In this document: one piece after another, positions 28,022 through 36,300 of the stretch | How the letters are laid out: the number at the start of each line of letters is the position of its first letter | Numbering within the stretch: the stretch's first letter is position 1 | Assembly (NCBI GenBank): GCA_016841265.1 | Contig: JAENZL010000002.1 | Location: forward strand, 1,891 to 65,890 | Direction: 5' to 3' | DNA length: 64,000 bases | Source: Methanobacteriota archaeon | GTDB lineage: Archaea > Halobacteriota > Methanosarcinia > Methanosarcinales > Methanosarcinaceae | Made by a program: the position numbers and the translations under genes | The notes under the pieces: model-generated | What the model was told of the DNA's origin: nothing | The model's database searches: none | What the model saw: the letters and a program-made list of their open reading frames with translations, nothing else

Positions 28022-28400
28022 AATGACCCCCTTCTTTTGACTTGTAATTAAAGTTATGGCTGATTTACACCTTTCGCAATTATTCTATCTTATTATGTAA
28101 TTCGGATTACTGTATTTATATTATAAAATTTCAACAGGTCATATATATCTACAATATTTATAATATCTTCTTTTAAATATTGGTGGCCATTATGTAGATA
28201 ACTTCGTAGTTTTTATGAAACTTTCGATTTTAATCTCAATGATTTCTGTAAAACGTAATCTTCGATAAAATTAAATGGTTTTATATGACGAATTTCTACG
28301 AAAATAAAATAGGTTTTATTTTGTTCTTGATTTTCCAGTTAAAATCTGGTAAATATAATTAGTAAAAGTTATATCTCTTGATGAATTACTCCGTAGCATA
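28022..28400. promoter_or_regulatory. Divergent AT-rich intergenic region
   Basis: About 380 bp between the divergent M48 protease and DUF1616 genes. It is AT-rich with several TATA-like stretches (for example TTTATAATATC near 28158). No gene, repeat or strong hairpin is seen. Confidence 0.4.
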
Positions 28401-30866
28401 ATGCCTGACCTCAAAAAATGTATTTTTGTTGAAGATCTGATAGCAGTCACTCTTTTTTCATGTTTGGGGTTTCTGTTCGTACTAATTCCTCCATTCAATG
28501 AAACTTTTTTCCGGATTCCAATAGCTTTGTCTCTCTTTTTTTTCATTCCCGGTTACGCATTTATAGCCGCACTTTTCCCTGGAAATGACGAAATCAGCGG
28601 TATCGAGCGCTTCACATTAAGTGTTGGCTTCAGTCTTGTACTTACGGTTTTTGACGGTTTTTTAATAAGTTTGCTTCCCTGGGGTTTTCGTCCTGCTCCA
28701 ATCGTCATATCCATCCTGGGTATGACGGTGTTTTTCAGCATAATTGCAATTTTTACAAGGAAACTCCGGGACGAAGATAAACAGTTCTCTTTTTCGATAA
28801 AAGAACTCATTGAACAGCTCCGGTCTGAAGAGCTTGATGAAATTGATGGATCTCCGGAAGAAGCCCCGGTTCCTGCCGAAAACAGGCGTTTTCACAGGTC
28901 AAAAACTAAAGTTAAAGCAAAGGGTTTAAAGGAAAAATCCACTAAGTCTAACAATTCTAATTCTTCTAATATTAATTCTAATTCTAATGCCAATTATGAA
29001 ACCCGGCAAATGCCTCTTTCTCCTGAAATTGAAAAAGCTCTGGTAATTGCTCTTATTGGCTCAATAATAATCGCAAGTGGGATGCTTGTATATGCCAAGA
29101 TGACTCGTGAAACCGAAACTTTTACAGCAATGTATCTTCTGGGGCCTGATGGAAAAGCCGAAGGTTATCCCTCGGAGAGCTTTATCGACATTCCTCTTAC
29201 AGTCTCCGTTGGGATAGATAACCATGAGCTTCAGGATGTAAATTATATCCTTCAGATGAAAGTGGATGGGCAGGTTATTGAAGAATTAAATGTTCCCGTA
29301 GTAGACGGGGGTACCTGGCAGGAAAATCTGACTTATACCCGTCAAAAATTGAAAAATGACAGGTCCAAACTTGAGTTTGCACTTTTTAAAGATGAGGTGG
29401 GATACTTCCCTTACAGGTCTGTCCATCTCTACCTGCAGAACAACAACTCCTTCACTCACCTCGAGGACAAATACGGAGATATTTCCCTACTTCCGGTAAT
29501 TGTAAACGGAAATATGGAATCCTTTACCGGGTGGGACTTTGTTTCAAACACGGAATTCATTACTGCTTCGTATGTAAATGGTTCGGGTGTGGATTCTTCC
29601 TCGGCGTATCGGATGTTAAATTCATACAGCGGGACTTTCCCCGAATTCACGGGGCAGTTTGGAGAGATCTCTCAAAGTCTGGACTGTAATGAAAGCACGA
29701 TGGCAGTGGTTTCGGTATTCGTAAAAGACAACTTTAGTTCAGGGCCTGCCGAACTGGGCAATTCCCAGCTCAAGCAGATTGTTCTGGACAACGAAGTTCT
29801 CTGGGAGGACGGGATCTCCGGAGATGAGGGCTGGCAGCACATTGAGGTTCCTGTTTCCTTGAATGCGGGTCTGAATAATCTAACTCTTCGCTTAATACAA
29901 ATCGGAAACTCCGAACTTGTGCCTGTAGAAATCCTCTGGGACAGTGTTTCTTTCAAATCAGTTGAAGAACTCTCTCCCTACTTGGAAGAGGAGTATGTCG
30001 TCGAAAGCATTCCTCCTGTTTCAAAGGTACTGGAGCTTCAGTCTTACATGACCGACGAGGCCTTTACGGTTGAGTGGAACGGAACTGATGACGGTTCAGG
30101 AATAGCTGGCTATTCCATCTCTTACAGTGTTGATGGGGTTAATTGGAAACCCTGGATTTCCAAAACAACTGCAAATTCTGCCATATTTACTGGAAAAACC
30201 AATAATACATATTACTTCCGTTCTAAAGCGGTTGACCGGGCTGGGAATTTGGAGCCGGAGCATTCTGAACCTGACACAAAGACTACAGTTCATACTGGTC
30301 TTCCTGAGATCACGCTTGATATCACTCCAAACCCATGCACTGAAGGTACCTGGTTTACCGTAACCTCCTCAGTGCCCCTTAAAGAGCAGTTCTGTATTGT
30401 CACAACAGAACAAAGTTTGTATTCCAAAAATGTAGAGATGACTTCTTCAGATGGTCTAATCTGGACAGGTAGGTATGTAGTCGGGCCTGACAGCAGATTT
30501 TATGTAGAAGCTGTATGCATCGACGTCTTTGGTAATACAATGTCAACATTTGAAGAATTGTTTGTTGACAACTCTCTCCCTGATTTTGAGATCGAGATTA
30601 GTCCCGTGAGTATTGACAAAGGTGAACTCGAGATTAGGGTTACACCCTCAACAGCTTTGAAAAGCAAGCCTTATGTTTCCATTTCAGCTAATGAGGATAT
30701 CGATGTCATTTACCTTAGTTATTCCGAAGACGGGGAGTATATATATACGGCCAAAATAAGAAGCGATATAAATGAAGGGTCTCACAAAGTTTCCGTAACC
30801 GGATATACACTAGATTCTGAAAAAATAACAGGTTCGAGCTCGTTTGTTGTTGAACATCCTGATTGA
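28401..30866 (+). CDS. DUF1616 membrane protein with large extracellular region
   Basis: An 821-residue protein. Four N-terminal helices (about residues 10-115; PIALSLFFFIPGYAFIAALF) match the DUF1616 family; then a cytoplasmic acidic/basic linker with an Asn/Ser-rich low-complexity run (about 170-195), a fifth helix (about 211-230), and about 590 residues outside. The outer part has a DUF1616-type beta domain (MYLLGPDGKAEGYP), a jelly-roll-like stretch (about 365-525), a fibronectin-III-like repeat (YSISYSVDGVNWKPW) and further Ig-like strands. Function is unknown. DUF1616 proteins are common in methanogens near exported-protein genes; here it lies between archaeosortase and the PEF-CTERM gene. 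Confidence 0.8.
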   Translation: MPDLKKCIFVEDLIAVTLFSCLGFLFVLIPPFNETFFRIPIALSLFFFIPGYAFIAALFPGNDEISGIERFTLSVGFSLVLTVFDGFLISLLPWGFRPAPIVISILGMTVFFSIIAIFTRKLRDEDKQFSFSIKELIEQLRSEELDEIDGSPEEAPVPAENRRFHRSKTKVKAKGLKEKSTKSNNSNSSNINSNSNANYETRQMPLSPEIEKALVIALIGSIIIASGMLVYAKMTRETETFTAMYLLGPDGKAEGYPSESFIDIPLTVSVGIDNHELQDVNYILQMKVDGQVIEELNVPVVDGGTWQENLTYTRQKLKNDRSKLEFALFKDEVGYFPYRSVHLYLQNNNSFTHLEDKYGDISLLPVIVNGNMESFTGWDFVSNTEFITASYVNGSGVDSSSAYRMLNSYSGTFPEFTGQFGEISQSLDCNESTMAVVSVFVKDNFSSGPAELGNSQLKQIVLDNEVLWEDGISGDEGWQHIEVPVSLNAGLNNLTLRLIQIGNSELVPVEILWDSVSFKSVEELSPYLEEEYVVESIPPVSKVLELQSYMTDEAFTVEWNGTDDGSGIAGYSISYSVDGVNWKPWISKTTANSAIFTGKTNNTYYFRSKAVDRAGNLEPEHSEPDTKTTVHTGLPEITLDITPNPCTEGTWFTVTSSVPLKEQFCIVTTEQSLYSKNVEMTSSDGLIWTGRYVVGPDSRFYVEAVCIDVFGNTMSTFEELFVDNSLPDFEIEISPVSIDKGELEIRVTPSTALKSKPYVSISANEDIDVIYLSYSEDGEYIYTAKIRSDINEGSHKVSVTGYTLDSEKITGSSSFVVEHPD

Positions 30867-31797
30867 ATCATGTGTTAATATTTTATTCATGCGTCTTCGG
30901 TTAAGGGGTGAATCACGATAAATTGCCCTATTTCCACAACATTTGTCGAAAAAATATATTGATGCAAAGTTGGAACAAGGCATCGATTTTAGTTTCGGTG
31001 TCCAAAATTTTAAACTGACTTTTGCTCTAAAATCGATAGCATGCAGGTAAGAAAATTCCTTTACCGATGACCAATGATATTTTATTCTATTTTATTTATT
31101 GGAAGTTTTGGATATATACTCAAGAAGCAAGTTCATACAAATATATATTAATCGGAACTTTTGTTAACCGGGCAAAATTTTATCCTATTATAAAGTTCAG
31201 ACCCCCACAAATTTCAATGTCAGCTCTTAATGATCTCCCCCACATCATAATTATATTTACCAAAATTTTACATTACTTACTTATAATATTCCTCGTGTCA
31301 TATTATTTTTTATCAAACAATTCTATAAAATGTCAAGTTTCTTTGTATGGGGATGTCTAAATGACTCCATATCAAGAGCTGTTAATCAATCGATTTCAGT
31401 ATTCTTAACTTCTTTGTCTTATGTGTTCACCACGTTTGCTTCTGAACATTGCATATAATGACATTTGCCATATATTTATCTTGAACAGCCTTTTATACTT
31501 TTGAATATATAGCAGTATAAAATGATCTTAATTGTTTTTAGTCAGGGAGATATTATAAACGCATTTTAATAAACGTCCCTTTATTAATGTGCGGTGGATT
31601 GTATTCTCCATGTAACTAAAACACGACTGGGTGGATTTATCTTCCCTACCATTTGTCCTTAATATATCCCTTAATTTGTCCCAAAAACGATTGAGTAAAT
31701 AAAATTGAATTGAAATAGTCCCAAATGGAGTAATTATAGTACTTAATTGAAAATCCATAGGAGGTATCTCCTCCGAGTGGTATAGGGGTTGTTAAAA
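30867..31797. other. Long AT-rich intergenic region with an inverted repeat
   Basis: About 930 bp without a supportable gene. A perfect 11-bp inverted repeat (ATCGATTTTAG at 30982-30992, CTAAAATCGAT at 31027-31037) encloses 34 bp. Just before the PEF-CTERM gene, GGAGGTATCTCC (31760-31771) is a short palindrome that could fold and affect translation. Frames at 31067-31360 and 31528-31758 look like chance openings in AT-rich DNA. Confidence 0.45.
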
Positions 31798-32325
31798 ATG
31801 AAGAAAATGTTTTTATTGGTAAGTGGGATCCTTATTCTATCCCTTGCTGGATCTGCAATGGCAAATCCATATGATGCATTCATCTACAATGCAGCAGGTA
31901 CTGCCTCAGCACCAAGTATTCTTGACCTGAAACCTGGGGACTCTATTGTGCTCAGTTACAGGGGAGAGAATATTATAACTGATGCACTAGGTCAGAACTT
32001 TGCGTATGTTTCAACTGTCGCCGCGACGAATGCACTTGGTAATCCATCTGACTTAACTGTCGCTTTTGCTCACCCGAACTTTGTGCCCACAACAGTCGAT
32101 TATACTGATGTAGGGGTAATTACAGTTAGTCTTGACGCCGATGCCACTCAAGGGGCCACATATGCAATAGAGATTCGGGCAGGCAATCTCTTACAGGGTG
32201 ATATTGAGGCTGGATCCGCATCAAGGTCCATAGATTCCATCCCCGAATTCCCGACCGTTGCTCTCCCTATAGCAGCCATCCTTGGTCTGGTCTTCATATT
32301 CGGACGTAGGAAAGAGGAATTGTAA
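31798..32325 (+). CDS. PEF-CTERM surface protein
   Basis: A 175-residue exported protein. A signal peptide (1-22, ending SAMA) is followed by a beta-rich domain of about 120 residues with no recognised family, then the tripartite PEF-CTERM sorting signal: SIPEFPTVALPIAAI, a hydrophobic helix (LGLVFIFG) and the basic tail RRKEEL. This signal is the substrate of archaeosortase C, encoded at 25705-26541. The expected outcome is removal of the tail and lipid attachment at the outer face. ATG 31798 follows AGGGG; an in-frame TTG at 31789 is less likely. Confidence 0.9.
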   Translation: MKKMFLLVSGILILSLAGSAMANPYDAFIYNAAGTASAPSILDLKPGDSIVLSYRGENIITDALGQNFAYVSTVAATNALGNPSDLTVAFAHPNFVPTTVDYTDVGVITVSLDADATQGATYAIEIRAGNLLQGDIEAGSASRSIDSIPEFPTVALPIAAILGLVFIFGRRKEEL

Positions 32326-32485
32326 GTTCTTCACCAATTCTTCTTTTTTCAAATTTTTCTTTTTTCGTGATTGATATTTTTTTATTCATCGACGTGGGGT
32401 TAGTGTGTGCTCAAAAGTAAAAAAAGTGCCATTGATACCTGATGAATACTCAGCTACATACTGAAGAATAATAGGTGGTATCTGA

Positions 32486-32641
32486 ATGGAATATATAAAA
32501 AAGATTTGCCCGGTTTGTGGGAATGAATTTGTCGTCCTGAAATGTGCGGACGATAAGGCGGTTTACTGTACTCTCGAATGCCTTTCTGAAGCTCAGGGGA
32601 GTATATATAACAGTGAGATTCTCTCTCCACTGGCAGTATAA
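32486..32641 (+). CDS. Small zinc-finger protein (51 aa)
   Basis: A 51-residue open frame with a strong ribosome-binding site (AGGTGG, 8 bp before the ATG). Five cysteines occur in zinc-finger-like order: CPVCG at residues 8-12, C20, C28 and C33 (CTLEC). The first four or a subset could bind one zinc. It lies 160 bp downstream of the PEF-CTERM gene on the same strand. No family is recognised; it may be a small regulator or an uncharacterised metal-binding protein. Confidence 0.6.
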   Translation: MEYIKKICPVCGNEFVVLKCADDKAVYCTLECLSEAQGSIYNSEILSPLAV

Positions 32642-32765
32642 TCTTTACTTAGTAGTGCCGCGGGTGTTTCCGCATGCTGTAGAGTTGTCAGGTATAATTT
32701 TTCCTGAAAAACTCTAAAAACTTTTTTCAACAAAATCTCCTTATTTTTTATTTTAAATGCTAAAT

Positions 32766-32840
32766 TTTTGAACAAAGTTTATTTAAATGATGAAGTTCTA
32801 TCTTTCATTGTCATTTGAAATTTAATTATAATGGGAATAG
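32766..32840 (+). promoter_or_regulatory. Duplicated promoter region, upstream copy
   Basis: This stretch matches 38181-38254, the region before the 204-aa gene: both run TTTTTGAACAAAGTTT, an AT-rich TATA-like box, and a shared 3' end TTTAATTATAA/T-GGGGAATAG. Here it precedes a pseudogene copy instead. It is direct evidence of a segmental duplication with its promoter. Confidence 0.75.
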
Positions 32841-32888
32841 GCTGTACTGATACACCTTTTACAACAAACGTTCCAGGGTGCTGTTAGT

Positions 32889-33293
32889 GTGGCTAATATG
32901 GGGGGAATTGGGGAAGTGATAATCACTCCTCTCTCAAGGCTTCTGGGGGGAAGCCGGGTTCTCTATATCAGGATTCTGCAGTTTTCTTTGCAGGACTCTA
33001 TCGGCTCCATCTAGAAATGGACTCGTGTGAGGAAATGTGGGGTATGGTATCCGGGTATTTCGGTATCCTGGTGTCATATCCTGAAAACCGGTCCTGGTTT
33101 AAGATGTCGTTTTCAATGAAGCTCGGGGGAGAGCGTGGCCCTGAAAGGGGTCTCGTATTTGGAGCTTCTCATTAATTCGGCGCCTCTCAATGCTTCTTCA
33201 TAGTTCCCTGTACAGATGCGGTGTTTGCGGTTTGAGTTACATTAAGGCCGGAAAATCCATCCTTATTTCGTCTAAAAGGTCCGGGAGGATTAA
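32889..33293 (+). pseudogene. Degraded copy of the 134-aa gene at 39017
   Basis: This segment aligns along its whole length with the intact gene at 39017-39421. The start region (GTGGCTAATATGGGG), the ATCACTCCTCTCTCAAGGCTT stretch (ITPLSRL), GGCGCCTCTCAATGCTTCTT near 33179, and the end GTCCGGGAGGATTAA all have counterparts. It is broken by a TAG at about 33013 and by frameshifts and small deletions. The following spacer and the AGGAGGAATG ribosome-binding site of the PASTA gene are also shared. Any reading of the PASTA gene starting at 33190 would run through this remnant. Confidence 0.82.
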
Positions 33294-33315
33294 ACGGTCT
33301 ATCAGGAGGAATGAA

Positions 33316-36300
33316 ATGGAGGAGATTGTAGAACTCAAGAATAACCTGGAAAATTTCAATAGAATAGGGGCAATTGACAGTGGCAGTTATGCTATTATCA
33401 TGAATAACCTGGAAGGGTTGGAGACTAAACTTGGATCTGATGAGGGATCATCCACCAATAATCCAGAAAGTCTTGAGGTGTTACTTGATGAAAAACTTCT
33501 CATGGAACAGGAAAATGAAGCTCTCGCTGACCAGATTGAAAAGCTTTCCAGAGATCTGAGAAGAGTGGAATATGAACTCGAATCCATGGAAAAGGTAGTT
33601 CTGGAGCATAAAGAAAGTTCCGGGAGGCTGCTTAAAGATAACCTTCTTCTGGTAAAGGAAAAAGAGGCTCTTGCCGGCCAGGTTTCAAATCTTTCCAAAA
33701 ACCTGGCGAAGCTGGAAAATGAGCTCGAATCCATGAGAAAGGTAGCTTCGGGTCATAAAGAACGTTTTGAGGGATTGCTTGCCGAAAAGCTCCTCTTGAA
33801 TCAGGAAAAAGGATTTCTTGAGTCCCGGGTTTCAAACCTTTCGAAAGACCTGATGAGGCTGGAAATTGAGTTTGAATCCATGGAAAAGGTGGCTCTGGGC
33901 CATAAGGAAAGTTCTTTGAACTTGCTTAAGGAAAAGCTCTTTCTGGAGCAGGAAAAGCTTTTTCTGGAGCAGGAAAATGTTTCCCTTATAGCCCAGACAG
34001 CAAAACTTACAAAGGAAAATTCCGAATTAAGGTCCCGGCTTTTAGTGCTCCAGAGAGCCAGACCCGCCTTAACGCCTGTAAACCTTGTAAGCACTTTCAG
34101 GACTTCGCTTGAACAGGTTGACCGGGCGCTTAAAGAGACGTCTTCCGGGACGAAGTACGGCATCGGCAACATGAACGTGAGCCTGAAGACCAATCTTGCT
34201 TTCGAAGGCGAAGAATTGAGGTTCCAGATGCCAAAGGCCGATGACATCATACCTCCGGAAAACCTCAGCACTATCGAGTTCTCTCTCGGGGTAGTTCCTG
34301 ATAAATCGGTTTCTTCTTCTTCTTCTTCTTCTTCTTCTTCTTCTTCTTCCGCTTACAGGGAAGTCCCGGACCTAGTTGGGCTTTCAAAGAAGGAAGCTGA
34401 AAGTATAATGCTGAAAGCAGGTTTCAAGCCAGGGGAAATTCTGGAAAAGAACAGCAGCATTCCTCAGGATATGGTCATTTCCCAGCTTCCGGCAAGTGGG
34501 GGACTGGTAGAACAGGGCTCGGCAGTTGATCTTATCATTGCCAAATTCCTCCCCTCAAAGGTCCCGGATCTGATGGGGCTTGAGCTTGATATCGCAAAAA
34601 CGGTCATAGAACTTTGCGGGCTTAAGCTTGGTGGGGTCAGGGAAAAGCTCTCTGAAGGCAAACCCGGGCTTATCTTTGCCCAGAGTCTCAAACCCGGTTC
34701 CGAAGTAGAATTGAATTCCAAAATCATCCTTATGGTTTCGGTTTCTCCTGAAAATGGGGCATCTGAGGCTGTTCTGTCCGAGGGATTGGGGGAGAGTCCC
34801 GCAGATGCCGCAACTAAAGATTTCATTGAGACTTCCTCCGATGTTTCAACGGTCACTTCCAAAGTTTCAATTGAGACTCCGGTTGCACCCTTCCCCTCTA
34901 AACCTGTGGCCAACATGAAACCTCCCATCATCCAGCGTCCCGGATATTTTAAATCCTCTAAAGTGGATGCCAAAAATGTTCCTCTCATTCTCGGGCTAAC
35001 TTTTGAAACTGCCTCTGAAATCTTGAACGAGGAAGGCATAAAAGTCGGGAAGATTTCCGAGCTTTTCTCCCCTATTTCTGCCGGTACGGTGCTCCACCAG
35101 GGCCCTAAAGCAGGCTGCATCGCCAACCCGTTGATTCCTGTTGACCTTGTTGTCTCCAGGGAAAAGCCTCGGTTGAAACCCCCTATCATCCAGCGTCCTG
35201 GGGCTTTAAAGTCTCAACAAAAAGATGTAAGAGAAGTTCCACCGGTTGTTGACCTGTCTTATGAAAAGGCGGTTTCTGCTCTGGAACAGGAGGGTATAAA
35301 GGTCGGGAAAATTTCCGAGCTTGTCTCCCCGATTTCCCCCGGTACGGTGCTCTACCAGGGACCCCGGGCAGGTTGCATCGCTAACCCGTTGATTCCGGTT
35401 GACCTTGTTGTTTCAAGAGAACGGCCTAAGTTGAAACCCCCTATTATCCAGCGTCCCGGAGCTCTGAAGTCTCCACAAAAAGCTGTCCGGAAAGTTCCCG
35501 GAGTTCTCGGAGTTTCTTTTGAAGAGGCAGTTGGGATTCTGAATGAGGAAGGCATTAAAGTAGGAAAAATTTCCGAGATTTTCTCCCGGATTTCTGCCGG
35601 TACGGTACTCCATCAGGGCCCAAAAGCAGGTTGTATTGCTAACCCCCTGATCCCTGTTGACCTTGTGGTCTCCGGAGAGCGGCCTAAGTTGAAACCTCCT
35701 ATTATCCAGCGTCCCGGAGCCCTGAACTGTCCAAAAACCGATGTTATGAAAATTCCCCGGGTCCTCGGTGTTTCTTTTGAAAAGGCAGTTGAGGTCCTTA
35801 AACAGGAAGGCATCAAAGTCGGGAAGATTTCCGAGCTTTTCTCCCGGAGTACTCCCGGTACGGTGCTCCACCAGGGTCCAAAGGCAGGTTGCATTGCCAA
35901 CTCTCTGATTCCCGTTGATCTCGTGGTTTCCAGAGAACGGCCTAAGTTGAAACCTCCTATCATCCAGCGTCCCGGATTCCTTAAATCCTGTAAAGAGGAT
36001 TCCATAACTGTTCCTCCAGTTCTCGGGCTTCCTTCTGGAGAGGCAGTTGAGGTCCTGAAACAGGAAGGTATCAAAGTCGGGAAGATTTCCGAGCTTTTCT
36101 CCGGGATTACTCCCGGTACAGTGCTCTACCAGGGCCCAAAGGCAGGTTGCATTGCCAACTCTCTGATTCCTGTTGATCTCGTGGTTTCAAAAGCTGTGGT
36201 TTTTGAGCTTAAAACTGTGCCTCGAGTAACCGGACTTCCGTTTGAGGAAGCCCTTGTTATTTTGGAACGTGAGGAAGTAAACATCGGAAAGGTTTCCAGG

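Noticed and set aside
31067-31758. 97-codon plus-strand and 76-codon minus-strand frames
   Set aside because: Hydrophobic, low-information translations of AT-rich DNA without ribosome-binding sites.
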